A stretch of DNA of 64,000 nt from Sphingomonas liriopis (GCF_024211255.1 NZ_JAMLDY010000015.1:1-64000); one strand, 5' to 3'. Positions 20,802 through 28,945 are shown, numbered from the stretch's first letter. The notes: a model not told the origin generated them from the letters alone. Numbers and translations: made by a program.

Positions 20802-20830
20802 GGCGGCGCGGGGTTCAGACCTGCGCCGCC
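20802..20830. terminator. Hairpin between convergent grpE and brnA
   Basis: GGCGGCGC at 20802-20809 pairs perfectly with GCGCCGCC at 20823-20830 around a 13-nt loop. It overlaps the last codons of brnA. No T-run is visible, so termination efficiency is uncertain. Confidence 0.4.
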
Positions 20831-21069
20831 TTCAACGCCGCGTTGATCCGCGCCTGCCAGCCGGGGCCGGTGGCGCGGAACTTGGCGAGGATGTCGGCGT
20901 CGAGGCGCAGCGTCACCTGTTGCTTGGTCGGCGCCGCCTGCGCGCCGCGCACGCGCAGGCGCTCACGCCGTTCGGCGAGCGCCTGTTGCAGCGCCTCTTC
21001 GGTGATGTCGCCATCCTCGGGATCGTTGGGATCGGCCTTAATTGCTATCGTAGATGCGGCGCTCGCCAT
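20815..21069 (-). CDS. brnA: BrnA-family antitoxin
   Basis: 84-aa antitoxin of a type II toxin-antitoxin pair. The C-terminal half (KQQVTLRLDADILAKFRATG, then PGWQARINAALKAAQ) is the ribbon-helix-helix DNA-binding module of BrnA, with the strand VTLRLD for operator contact and the conserved GPGWQ-x-R-x-N turn. The acidic N-terminal region (DPNDPEDGDITEEALQQALA) would wrap the toxin. BrnA proteins dimerise, neutralise BrnT and repress their own promoter. The ATG at 21069 lies 32 bp inside brnT, so the two are translationally coupled, with the toxin gene first, the usual order for brnTA. Confidence 0.9.
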   Translation of the reverse strand: MASAASTIAIKADPNDPEDGDITEEALQQALAERRERLRVRGAQAAPTKQQVTLRLDADILAKFRATGPGWQARINAALKAAQV

Positions 21070-21307
21070 CGTTACTTCTCCTGACCGAGATCATTCGGAC
21101 TGTCCGATCGCGATAGACGTGAACGGCAGTCCATAATCGTCCGTCCACTATGCCAATCGCTCTGAACCGGCGCTCGCCGTCTTCGACGCGAATAGTCGGA
21201 ACGATCACGACGGCATCATCGGCCCATATCTGTTCGCCAAAGGCCAGCGATACGCCATGTTTGGCCCGGTTTATCACGTCCTTCGCCGGGTCGAACGTGA
21301 TGTCCAT
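21038..21307 (-). CDS. brnT: BrnT-family toxin (RelE-like ribonuclease)
   Basis: 89-aa toxin of the BrnT family, a RelE-fold ribonuclease that stops translation when free. The family start (ITFDPAKDVINRAKHGVSLA), the EQIWADDA segment, the central ERRFRAIGIVDGRLWTAVHV strand pair and RTVRMISVRRSNDGERRIYD, which holds the conserved arginines, are all present, so the toxin looks intact. Toxin and antitoxin are encoded in overlap. Upstream is a near-consensus promoter whose -10 box lies only 5 bp from the ATG, and a palindrome spans that box; see the regulatory entry. It is divergent from thrC. Confidence 0.9.
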   Translation of the reverse strand: MDITFDPAKDVINRAKHGVSLAFGEQIWADDAVVIVPTIRVEDGERRFRAIGIVDGRLWTAVHVYRDRTVRMISVRRSNDGERRIYDSN

Positions 21308-21341
21308 GGCTGATTGTAGCTACGATCAGGCGTTCAATCAA
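21308..21341 (-). promoter_or_regulatory. brnTA promoter with overlapping operator palindrome
   Basis: On the minus strand, TTGATT (21341-21336) and TACAAT (21318-21313) are spaced by 17 bp, a near-consensus sigma-70 promoter. Only 5 bp separate the -10 box from the brnT ATG, so the transcript would start at or next to the A of the ATG: a leaderless mRNA. GATTGTAGCTACGATC at 21312-21327, palindromic except for one mismatched pair, covers the -10 box and is a plausible BrnA operator. Confidence 0.6.
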
Positions 21342-21379
21342 GTGGACGCTATGGCCTTGAGAAGGCTATCGCTTCCCTC

Positions 21380-22606
21380 ATGAACCCCAATCTCACCACC
21401 GATCGGCCGACCTTCGTCACCCACCTCGAATGTTCGCTGACCGGCGAGCGCTATGACGCGGATCGGCTGCATGGGCTGTCGCGCGCCGGGCGGCCGTTGC
21501 TGGTGCGCTACGACCTCGACGCGATCGGTGCTGCGCTGTCCAGAGCCGCGCTCGAGGGCCGGCCGACCGATCTGTGGCGGTGGCGCGAGCTGTTGCCGGT
21601 GCGGCGGACGGAGAATGTCGTCAGCCTGGGCGAGATCGAGACGCCGTTGATCCCGCTGCTCGCCAGCGGCGGTGGCGGCAACGTGTGGGTCAAGGACGAG
21701 GGGCGGTTGCCGACCGGCAGCTTCAAGGCGCGCGGCCTCGTGATGGCGGTGGCGATGGCCAAGGAGCTGGGCGTCACCAGAATCGCGATGCCGACCAACG
21801 GCAACGCCGGCGCGGCGCTCGCCGCGTATGCGACGCGGGTGGGGATCGAGACGATCGTCTTCTGCCCCGAGGATACGCCCGAGGTGAACGTGCGCGAGAT
21901 CGCGATGCAGGGCGCGCGGGTGTGGCGGGTCAACGGCCTGATCGACGATTGCGGGGCGATCGTGGGGAAGGGCGCCGCCGAGGGGCGCTGGTTCGATTTC
22001 TCGACGCTCAAGGAACCCTATCGCATCGAGGGCAAGAAGACGATGGGGCTGGAGCTCGCCGCGCAACTGGGGTGGGAATTGCCCGATGCGATCTTCTATC
22101 CGACCGGCGGCGGGACGGGCCTCATCGGCATGTGGAAGGCGTTCGCCGAGCTGGAGGCGATGGGCTGGATCGGCGCGAAGCGGCCGCGGATGTATGCGGT
22201 GCAGGCGTCGGGGTGTGCGCCGATCGTGCGCGCGTTCGAGGCTGGGGTCGAGCATGCCGAGCGGTGGGAGGATGCAGCTACCGTCGCGGCGGGGATTCGC
22301 GTGCCGAAGGCGGTGGGCGATTTCCTGATCCTGCGTGCGGTGCGGGAAAGCGGGGGCAAGGCGGTCGGCGTCGGCGATCCGGCGATCCTGAAGGCGGTGG
22401 ACGAGGCGGCGCGCAGGGACGGGCTGCTGCTGTGTCCCGAGGGCGGCGCGACGCTCGCCGCCTATCGCGAGGCGCTGAAGACCGGCGAGGTCGATGCCGA
22501 CGAACGGGTGGTGCTGTTCAACTGCGCGACGGGGCTCAAATACCCGATGCCGGAGGCGCCGCGGACGCTCGACCGGCATGCGGCGATCGATTTCGATCTG
22601 TTGTAG
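21380..22606 (+). CDS. thrC: Threonine synthase (class II type)
   Basis: PLP enzyme converting O-phosphohomoserine to threonine. The 408-aa protein is of the compact, plant/archaeal-like type. The PLP lysine is in LPTGSFKARGLVMAVAMAK near residue 120, the phosphate-binding loop is MPTNGNAGAALAAYA near 145, and YPTGGGTGLIGMWKA near 240 is the glycine-rich PLP-phosphate loop. The N-terminus (THLECSLTGERYDADRLHGL) contains the short lead-in typical of the family. No threonine-biosynthesis neighbours are present. The ribosome site is weak; a 10-codon reading frame at 21351-21383 ends in TGA overlapping the start (ATGA), so translation may be coupled to it. Confidence 0.93.
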   Translation: MNPNLTTDRPTFVTHLECSLTGERYDADRLHGLSRAGRPLLVRYDLDAIGAALSRAALEGRPTDLWRWRELLPVRRTENVVSLGEIETPLIPLLASGGGGNVWVKDEGRLPTGSFKARGLVMAVAMAKELGVTRIAMPTNGNAGAALAAYATRVGIETIVFCPEDTPEVNVREIAMQGARVWRVNGLIDDCGAIVGKGAAEGRWFDFSTLKEPYRIEGKKTMGLELAAQLGWELPDAIFYPTGGGTGLIGMWKAFAELEAMGWIGAKRPRMYAVQASGCAPIVRAFEAGVEHAERWEDAATVAAGIRVPKAVGDFLILRAVRESGGKAVGVGDPAILKAVDEAARRDGLLLCPEGGATLAAYREALKTGEVDADERVVLFNCATGLKYPMPEAPRTLDRHAAIDFDLL

Positions 22607-22607
22607 G

Positions 22608-22638
22608 GCTGCCGTTCGGGGTTCACCCGAACGGCAGC
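22608..22638. terminator. Bidirectional hairpin between thrC and the gene at 22623
   Basis: GCTGCCGTTCGGG (22608-22620) and CCCGAACGGCAGC (22626-22638) form a perfect 13-bp stem with a 5-nt loop. It begins 2 bp after the thrC stop and includes the last codons of the convergent gene. Confidence 0.7.
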
Positions 22639-23081
22639 AGCGTCTCGTACTGTGCCAGCGCGGGCGCGCCGGGGATGCGGGCGCCGTGGCGGAGGAGGAA
22701 GGCGTGGCGGACGATCTCGCCCTGCTGTTCGATGCCGTAGCGGTGGAGCGGCCGGCCGGGCTTGAGCGCATAATCGTAGCGGCAGAAGGGATGGCGGGCG
22801 AGCGGCAGGCAGATCCCGCGCTGATGCTGCCAGATATGCACCATCTCGTGGATGAAGAGGCCCTGGTCGGTCAGCGCGGCGGCGGCGAAATCGTCGCGCC
22901 AGGCATGGCCCTTGGGGTGGAAATGGATGCAGCCGCGCGGCGCCATCACCGTGTCGCGCGGCTGGAAGAACGCCCATTTGCTGCGCGACAGGCGGACGGC
23001 GTCATAGTCGATCGTGTCGTGGAACACCGACGCCGCGAGCGCGCGTTCGCCGTCGGTGAGGGGGCGTGTCGGGGCGGGCAT
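22623..23081 (-). CDS. Putative zinc-dependent peptidase-like protein (Vgr-related annotation in sphingomonads)
   Basis: 152-aa cytoplasmic protein without signal peptide. The central LFIHEMVHIWQHQRG segment (near residues 75-90) contains an H-E-x-x-H zinc-peptidase motif, and preceding residues (CIHFHPKGHAWRDDFA) add further histidines. Similar short proteins in sphingomonads are often labelled Vgr-related, but no secretion-system genes are nearby. Function unknown; a metalloprotease or a structural zinc site are both possible. The stop codon lies inside the hairpin shared with thrC. Confidence 0.75.
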   Translation of the reverse strand: MPAPTRPLTDGERALAASVFHDTIDYDAVRLSRSKWAFFQPRDTVMAPRGCIHFHPKGHAWRDDFAAAALTDQGLFIHEMVHIWQHQRGICLPLARHPFCRYDYALKPGRPLHRYGIEQQGEIVRHAFLLRHGARIPGAPALAQYETLLPFG

Positions 23082-23203
23082 CGATTAGCGCGTGCACCCG
23101 ATAAGGGTCCGGCGAAACCGCGGTCGATCGGTCATGCATGTCCCCTCTCTACCCGTCGTCCATAAGCGAAGGCGATCACCCCGACCAGCGCGGCATCGCC
23201 CCG

Positions 23204-23892
23204 TCATCGCGAATCGAAGCGCGGGGCCTTGGCGAAGTCCGCCGCGCCGAACGGGCGATCGGTGAACAGATAGCCGTAATAGAAGCGGCGCAGGTCGCAG
23301 TGGAAGGCGCGGATGCGATTCCGATAGGCGAGCTGCGCGTGCAGATCGGTGCCGGCGAGCCGGGTCAGCGCCGCCTGGATGCCGACCGGCGGCAGGACCC
23401 AGCCGAGAGCGCCTCCGCCGCGGCGGCGCGGCGCTCCAGCCCGGCGCGATAGGCAGCGACGCGGCCGGCGACGGCGGCATCGCCGTTCTCGTGGAAGGCT
23501 AGATACCATTTGTAGTGGAAGGCGGTGGGCAGCGGCGGCGAACCGGACCATTCGGGGTGGGCGGCGTAGAAGCGGCGCATCGTTTCCTCGCGCGGGATGT
23601 CCCAGGCGCGGTTCACCGTCTCGCGCTGCGCGAGCGCGATCTCGCTGCCCTGGACGACGGGGACGGCGCGATCGATCGCGACATGCGCGAGTGTCGGCGC
23701 GACGAGCACGATGAGCAACCACGCCGCGCCGAGCGTCGCCGCATTGGCGACCGAACTCCAGCCGAGGCGCGCGACCAGCGCGGCGAGCAGGATCCAGAAG
23801 GCGGCATAGCCAGCGGCGATCAGCAGCACGAGCGCGATCGTCCCCACGGCGACGCCGGACAGCGCCGCGCCGACGACGAACGAGAACGTCAC
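23204..23892 (-). pseudogene. Frameshifted, 5'-truncated DUF3526 ABC-2-type permease remnant
   Basis: Two overlapping frames together resemble the C-terminal half of a DUF3526 ABC permease. The upstream frame (from about 23892) has two hydrophobic helices, then GWSSVANAATLGAAWLLIVL and ETMRRFYAAHPEW. At about 23405-23410 it shifts after the residues AAAAEAL, because CTCTCGG stands where CTCGG would keep the frame, and continues in the second frame as GWVLPPVGIQAALTRLAGTD, ending with FHCDLRRFYYGYLFTDRP and a stop at 23204. The N-terminal membrane half and any ATPase partner are missing. This looks like a decayed remnant of an exporter operon. A sequencing error could explain the shift but not the missing half. 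Confidence 0.7.
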
Positions 23893-23992
23893 CGACGCTT
23901 ATTAACTCGAAAGCTCGTTCAGCACGGTGTGGATCACGCCGGGCAGCCGGCGCACGGTGCGGGGACGGATCGCGGTCGCGTTGTAGGCGGCC

Positions 23993-24802
23993 CTATTGCA
24001 GGCGGGCGTATCCGGCGCGGGCGGCGTCGCGTTCGAGGCCACGGAGCGCGGCGAAGCGGTGGATGCTGGCGGGCACGATGCGCTCGAGGAACAGTGTGTC
24101 GCGCGTCTCCGCCAGAGCCGGTGCGGTCGACACCTCGTCGAGTGCGGCGCGCAGCAGCGCCAGCGTGGTGCGCGAGGTGTGGCGGCTGGTGACGAAGGGG
24201 AGCGTGGGCGAGGAATCGGTCGCGGCGAGGATGCGCAACCCCGCCACCGCCTCCGGCTCGAAACGGGCGATCGCCGCCCAGGTGACCGCATCGATCGCGG
24301 CGATATCGACGTCGCCGCCCGCCACCGCAGCGACGCTGCCGCGGTGCGATCCGGTGTCGATCACCGCGGCGAACATCGGCGTGCGCCCGGCGCAGCGGGC
24401 GATCGCCGCGCGGAACAGGTTGTAGCCGCTGTTCGAGGTGGCGGCGTTGATCGCGGCGCGGGCGCCGCGATAATCGGCGATGCCGCGACGGCCGTCGTCG
24501 CGGCGGGTGACGATATGGCTGAAATGGCGCGCCCCCGCGCAGCCGGGCACGGCATAGACGGGCACGGCGACGACGCGCAGGTCGAGATCGGGATCGGTGA
24601 CGAGCGGATAGCCGCACGCCTGCGCGATCAGCAGCGCGGGGTCGCGCCAGATCGCCTCGGGCGGGCGCGTTCGATCGAGCCGCTCCGGCGCCGCGACGCC
24701 GCGACGGCGCAACGCCTCGCCCAGCGCGGTCCACAGCGCATCGTTCGCCGCCTGTTGTGCGGGGTGGTCGTACATGCCGAGCGAGGCGATACCGGCGGTC
24801 AT
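23993..24802 (-). CDS. PhnD-like phosphate/phosphonate-type substrate-binding protein without signal peptide
   Basis: 269-aa protein of the PhnD-like periplasmic-binding family (PF12974 type): MTAGIASLGMYDHPAQQAAN, RPPEAIWRDPALLIAQACGY, YRGARAAINAATSNSGYNLF and AAIDAVTWAAIARFEPEAV follow the family pattern. There is no signal peptide: the binding fold starts at once. Such leaderless PhnD-like proteins are frequent in alphaproteobacteria, and their ligand is not established. No ABC permease or ATPase gene is adjacent. Its ATG overlaps the desaturase stop by 4 bp, so it belongs to the peroxiredoxin-desaturase operon. Confidence 0.85.
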   Translation of the reverse strand: MTAGIASLGMYDHPAQQAANDALWTALGEALRRRGVAAPERLDRTRPPEAIWRDPALLIAQACGYPLVTDPDLDLRVVAVPVYAVPGCAGARHFSHIVTRRDDGRRGIADYRGARAAINAATSNSGYNLFRAAIARCAGRTPMFAAVIDTGSHRGSVAAVAGGDVDIAAIDAVTWAAIARFEPEAVAGLRILAATDSSPTLPFVTSRHTSRTTLALLRAALDEVSTAPALAETRDTLFLERIVPASIHRFAALRGLERDAARAGYARLQ

Positions 24803-25713
24803 TCGCGCGCATCCTGCGCCGGATGGGGGGCCGGATGGAGGATCGCATCGTGCCGCCGCAGCGCAAAGCGGCGGACGATCTCGCCATAGCTGCGGTAGGT
24901 GCGGCCGGCCAGCGCCTCCAGCCGTGCGGCATGGTGGCGGTGATAGGCGGGCAGGCGATACCAGGGCACGCCGGGACGCTCGTGATGCGCGGCGTGCAGG
25001 TTGTTGTTGAGGAACAGCAGCGCGAAGACGCCGCCGTGCCGCACCGTCGCCGCGCGTGCCGGTCCGGGCAGGTCGGCGCGATGCTCCGCGAACGACCGCA
25101 ACAGGGTGAGCGCCATCCCCGGATAGACGACGAACAGCAGGTAGCGCCCGATCCCGAAGCCGGTCCAGTCGAGCCAGGCGAGGATCGGCGCGATGGCCAG
25201 CAGGTGCGGCAGCCAGTCGCGCACCACCGCGCTGGAATCGCGGCGCCAGCGCACGCGCTCGTCGCGCAGCAGCGCCAGCACGGCGAGCGGCGGCCCGAAT
25301 ACCAGCCGTCCGACCAGCGTCGACTGGAGCGCCGCGAACCAGTGCCACGGCGCGGCGTCGGTGGCGAGATAGCGCGATTCGGGGTCCTCGACCGGATCGG
25401 TGATCCGCGCGCTGGCGTGATGCGCGATATGGCTGCGCCGGTAGAGCGGATAGGGCAGCCACAGCGCCAGCGGCGGATAGCCGATGGCGTCGTCGAGCAT
25501 GCCGATGCCGGTCGGATGGCCGTGGATCGTCTCATGCTGCAGCGATCCCTGCCACGCGATCAGCCAGCCGCCGATCGCGACGATCGCGATTGTGGGCAGC
25601 GCGGCGTGCCACCAGGTCAGCGCCAGCCATCCGCCATAGATCGCCGCCGCGAGCGCGACCGTCGGCCATTCGACGCCGCGTCGCGCGTGCGGCGGCTGCG
25701 ATGGCGCGGCCAT
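24799..25713 (-). CDS. Membrane fatty-acid desaturase-like protein
   Basis: 304-aa integral-membrane protein with the three histidine boxes of membrane desaturases and hydroxylases: LQHETIHGH near residue 55, RRSHIAHHA near 90, and NNNLHAAHHERPG near 235, each in the expected place between hydrophobic segments. The family inserts double bonds or hydroxyls into acyl chains or carotenoids with a di-iron centre; the substrate here is unknown. Its ATG is 2 bp after the peroxiredoxin stop and its stop overlaps the PhnD-like start, so the three genes are one tightly coupled operon. Confidence 0.9.
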   Translation of the reverse strand: MAAPSQPPHARRGVEWPTVALAAAIYGGWLALTWWHAALPTIAIVAIGGWLIAWQGSLQHETIHGHPTGIGMLDDAIGYPPLALWLPYPLYRRSHIAHHASARITDPVEDPESRYLATDAAPWHWFAALQSTLVGRLVFGPPLAVLALLRDERVRWRRDSSAVVRDWLPHLLAIAPILAWLDWTGFGIGRYLLFVVYPGMALTLLRSFAEHRADLPGPARAATVRHGGVFALLFLNNNLHAAHHERPGVPWYRLPAYHRHHAARLEALAGRTYRSYGEIVRRFALRRHDAILHPAPHPAQDARE

Positions 25714-25715
25714 GG

Positions 25716-26348
25716 TCACGCCGGCTGCTTGACGACCCGCAGATAGGGCGTCGGCGCCGCCCAGCCGTCCGGGAACAGGCTGCGCGCCGCGTCGTCGTCG
25801 ACCGAGGGGACGATGATGACGTCGCCGCCCTGCTGCCAGTTCGCCGGGGTCGCGACCTTGTGCCGGTCGGTCAGCTGCAGGCTGTCGATCGTGCGCAGGA
25901 TCTCGGCGAAATTGCGCCCCGTCGAGGCGGGGTAGGTCAGCGTCAGCCGCAGCTTCTTCGCCGGATCGATGACCAGCACGGTGCGCACCGTCGTCGTGTC
26001 CGACGCATGCGGGTGGATGAGGTCGAGCGTCTCCGACACCGAACGGTCGTGATCCGCGATCAGCGGGAAATTGAGCGCGGTCCCTTGCGTCCGGGCGATG
26101 TCGTCGGCCCAGCGTGCGTGGCTGTCGACCGCATCGACCGACAGGCCGACGACCTTCACCCCGCGCCGTTCGAACTCGGGTTTCAGCGCGGCGACCGCGC
26201 CGAGTTCGGTGGTGCAGACGGGGGTGAAGTCGCGCGGATGCGAAAACAGCACGACCCAGCTGTCGCCGGCCCAGTCGTACAGGCCGAACCGCCCGATCGT
26301 CGAATCCTGGGTAAAGTCGGGAACGGTATCGCCGAGTTTCAGTGACAT
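25716..26348 (-). CDS. 1-Cys (Prx6-type) peroxiredoxin
   Basis: Thiol peroxidase of the Prx6/1-Cys group, 210 aa, reducing peroxides in the cytoplasm. The active-site motif HPRDFTPVCTTELGAVA places the peroxidatic Cys near residue 48 in the PxxxTxxC context. The Prx6-type C-terminal domain (KVATPANWQQGGDVIIVPSV, then PYLRVV) is present. I use ATG 26348, preceded by GGAGGA; the in-frame ATG at 26369 would add seven residues and lacks a ribosome site. As first gene of the operon with a lipid desaturase, it may protect acyl chains, but that is inference. Confidence 0.94.
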   Translation of the reverse strand: MSLKLGDTVPDFTQDSTIGRFGLYDWAGDSWVVLFSHPRDFTPVCTTELGAVAALKPEFERRGVKVVGLSVDAVDSHARWADDIARTQGTALNFPLIADHDRSVSETLDLIHPHASDTTTVRTVLVIDPAKKLRLTLTYPASTGRNFAEILRTIDSLQLTDRHKVATPANWQQGGDVIIVPSVDDDAARSLFPDGWAAPTPYLRVVKQPA

Positions 26349-26526
26349 GGCAGGTCCTCCTGCCGCCATTCTCTACTAAGTTGGTGGGATATGAAGGGAG
26401 CTTTGCTGGGGTGGGGCAAAGCTGCCCTTCGTCCGCCCGGCGCGACGCGGTTCGCAGGCCGGTTGACGAGCCGGGCGCGATGGAGCGAGACTGATCGCCA
26501 TGGGGTGAAGACGAAGGGGGCGGACG

Positions 26527-28695
26527 ATGAAGAGGATCCTGTTCACGGCGGCGTTGCTGATGCCGGCGACGGCGCCGGCGCAGACGGTGGCGATGCGGGG
26601 GCTGACGAACTTTCCCACGCTGCCGCGGGCCGAACCGTTCCGCGAAACGGTGTTCGGCGTCGCGATCGACGATCCCTATCGCTGGATGGAAAAGGCCGAC
26701 GGGCGCGCCGCGCTCGAGACATGGGTCAATGCGTCGAGCGCGCATACCACCGCCGAGCTAGCCGCGCTGCCGGGACGCGAAGCGCTGTTCAAGGACATGC
26801 AGGCGCTGAGCCGCGCGGACAGCCGCTATTTCACCGCGCAGGAGGCGGGCGGCCGGCTGTTCTACGAGAAACTGGCGCCGGACAAGCAGATCCCGGTGCT
26901 GATGGTGCGCGAGGGCGGCAAGGACCGGCTGCTGCTCGATCCGATGGCGGGCACCGACGGCAAGACGCCGCGCGCGATCTCCAGCTTCTCGGTGTCGCCC
27001 GATGGCCGCTATGTCGCGATCCATATCGGCGAGGGCGGTGGCGAGACCGGCGCGATCCGCATCTACGACGTCGCCACCGGGCAACCGGGCGCGGACGTGC
27101 TGACCCCGGTATGGGGCGAATTCCGCGTCGGCTGGATCGACGACCGCACGGTCACCTACACCCGGCTGGCACCGACCGCGGCGGGCGGCGACCAGATGAA
27201 GAACATGGTCGCCTATCTGCACGTCCTCGGCACGCCGGTCACGCGCGACGTGGCGGTGCTGGGCGGCAGCGGTCCCGATCACGGCTTCAAGGTCGATCCT
27301 GCGCAATTTCCCATCGTCCTGCCCGATCCGACGTCGCCCTGGGTGCTGGCGATCGCGGCCAATGCGCGTGCGGAAATCCCGATCGCGGTCGGCCGGCTGG
27401 CCGACCTGCGCACCGGCAAGCCCGTCTGGACCAAAGTCGCCGACTATGACGACCGGATCAACAGCGCCGATATCGTCGGCGACACGCTCTATTACCTGAC
27501 GAGCAAGACCGACGAGAATGGCGAGCTGCGCGCGATCGACCTGGCCGCGGGCGCGCCATCGCTCGCGCGCAGCCGGATGGTGATGGCGTCGGGCGGACGC
27601 GTGCTGAGCGGGATCACCGCCACCGACAGCGGGCTGTACGTCACGACCACGCTGCCATCGGCGGCGAGCGAATTGTGGTTCCTGCCCCGCAGCGGTGGCG
27701 CGCCGGAGAAGCTGGCGCTGCCGGCGAGCCAGTCGATCAACGACATGGCGGTGACGCCCGATCGCAAGGCGGTGACCTTCGCGATGGGCGGTTATACCGT
27801 GACCGACGCTTATTACCGCGCGGTCGCGGGCAAGGTCACGCCGCTTGGGCTGGCCAATGCGACGCCGCCCTCGGCGAAGGCGCGCACCGTCGTCGAGGAA
27901 TGGGCGAACAGCGCCGACGGCACGCGGGTGCCGCTGACCATCGTTTATTCAGGCGTCTATTCCGGCCCGCGCAAGGGGCCGGCGCCGACGGTGATCGACG
28001 CTTATGGCGGCTATGGCGTGTCGGGCCAGCCCTTCTATTCGTCGAACTGGGACGTGTGGAACCAGCGCGGCGGCGTCTACGCCTATTGCCATATCCGCGG
28101 TGGCGGTGAGTTGGGCGAAGCGTGGCATCGCGGCGGCATGCTGGCGAACAAGGTCAATGCCCATGCCGATCTGATCGCGTGCGGTGAGCGGCTGGTGAAA
28201 TTGGGCTATGCCACGCCCAAGACGCTCGGCATTTTCGGTTCCAGCGCGGGCGGGCTGCTGATCCCGCCGTCGGCGCTCAAGCGGCCCGACCTGTTCGCCG
28301 CGGTGGTGACGCGCGTCGGCATCGTCAACGCGACCCGGCTGGCGGCGGCGAACAACGGCCCCAACCAATATGGCGAGATGGGCGATCCGGGGACCGAGGC
28401 GGGGTTCAAGGCGCTGGCGGCGCAGGATTCGACGCTGCTGCTGGGTAAGGCGCCGGGCGGCACCGATTTCCTGTTCACGATCGGCCTCAACGACAAGCGC
28501 GTCGATCCGTGGATGTCGGCGAAGCTTGCCGCGATGATGCGCGCCAGATGGGGCGACCGGCACCTTGTCCTGATCCGTTCGGACGGCAAGGCGGGCCACG
28601 GTTTGGGCTCGACCCGCGACCAGACCATCGAGGAACGCGCCGATATCTTCGCCTTTTTCCTGAACCGCTTCGGCGCGCCCGGCTTCGTCCGGTAA
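26527..28695 (+). CDS. Secreted prolyl oligopeptidase (family S9A)
   Basis: 722-aa serine peptidase exported by a Sec signal peptide (MKRILFTAALLMPATAPAQT, cleavage near residue 19). The N-terminal part has the family start VFGVAIDDPYRWMEKADG and a seven-bladed propeller (about 80-430). The alpha/beta-hydrolase domain follows, with the nucleophile Ser in GIFGSSAGGLL, the acid Asp in GLNDKRVDPW and the His in KAGHGLG, so the catalytic triad is complete. S9A enzymes cut short peptides after proline. The nucleophile elbow reads GSSAGG where GGSNGG is usual. It probably serves periplasmic peptide scavenging. It diverges from the peroxiredoxin operon across 178 bp. Confidence 0.93.
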   Translation: MKRILFTAALLMPATAPAQTVAMRGLTNFPTLPRAEPFRETVFGVAIDDPYRWMEKADGRAALETWVNASSAHTTAELAALPGREALFKDMQALSRADSRYFTAQEAGGRLFYEKLAPDKQIPVLMVREGGKDRLLLDPMAGTDGKTPRAISSFSVSPDGRYVAIHIGEGGGETGAIRIYDVATGQPGADVLTPVWGEFRVGWIDDRTVTYTRLAPTAAGGDQMKNMVAYLHVLGTPVTRDVAVLGGSGPDHGFKVDPAQFPIVLPDPTSPWVLAIAANARAEIPIAVGRLADLRTGKPVWTKVADYDDRINSADIVGDTLYYLTSKTDENGELRAIDLAAGAPSLARSRMVMASGGRVLSGITATDSGLYVTTTLPSAASELWFLPRSGGAPEKLALPASQSINDMAVTPDRKAVTFAMGGYTVTDAYYRAVAGKVTPLGLANATPPSAKARTVVEEWANSADGTRVPLTIVYSGVYSGPRKGPAPTVIDAYGGYGVSGQPFYSSNWDVWNQRGGVYAYCHIRGGGELGEAWHRGGMLANKVNAHADLIACGERLVKLGYATPKTLGIFGSSAGGLLIPPSALKRPDLFAAVVTRVGIVNATRLAAANNGPNQYGEMGDPGTEAGFKALAAQDSTLLLGKAPGGTDFLFTIGLNDKRVDPWMSAKLAAMMRARWGDRHLVLIRSDGKAGHGLGSTRDQTIEERADIFAFFLNRFGAPGFVR

Positions 28696-28796
28696 CGCGC
28701 GGTGCGCGGCGGGCGGCCACGATATGATAACCTCGGGGCACTTCCATCGAACAGGAAGGGCAATCGTTTGATACTTTTGGTTGATCCAACTCTCTA

Positions 28797-28923
28797 CCGT
28801 TCGCCCTGAGCCTGTCGAAGGGCCTGAGACTCACCTGTGCTTCGACAGTGAGCAGGTGAAACGTCCCCCGGACGTTTCAGTCGAGGCCGGGGGCCTCGAC
28901 GACCTGCTCACCAGCACGAACGG
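28797..28923. repeat. Palindromic repeat family B carrying a nested 64-bp three-way-junction element
   Basis: Outer arms are CCGTTCGCCCTGAGCCTGTC (left) and the CAGCACGAACGG end (right). The right arm is split after TTCGACA by a 64-bp unit, 28848-28911. Its ends GTGAGCAGGT and ACCTGCTCAC pair as a 10-bp stem enclosing two perfect hairpins: 9 bp with a CCC loop (28858-28878) and 8 bp with a GGG loop (28881-28899). It lies between convergent genes. Confidence 0.8.
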
Positions 28924-28945
28924 GTTCGCGTGAAGTCTTCTTGCT

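Noticed and set aside
22623-23081. A type VI secretion VgrG gene
   Set aside because: Only 152 residues with an HExxH motif; no spike repeats and no T6SS neighbours.
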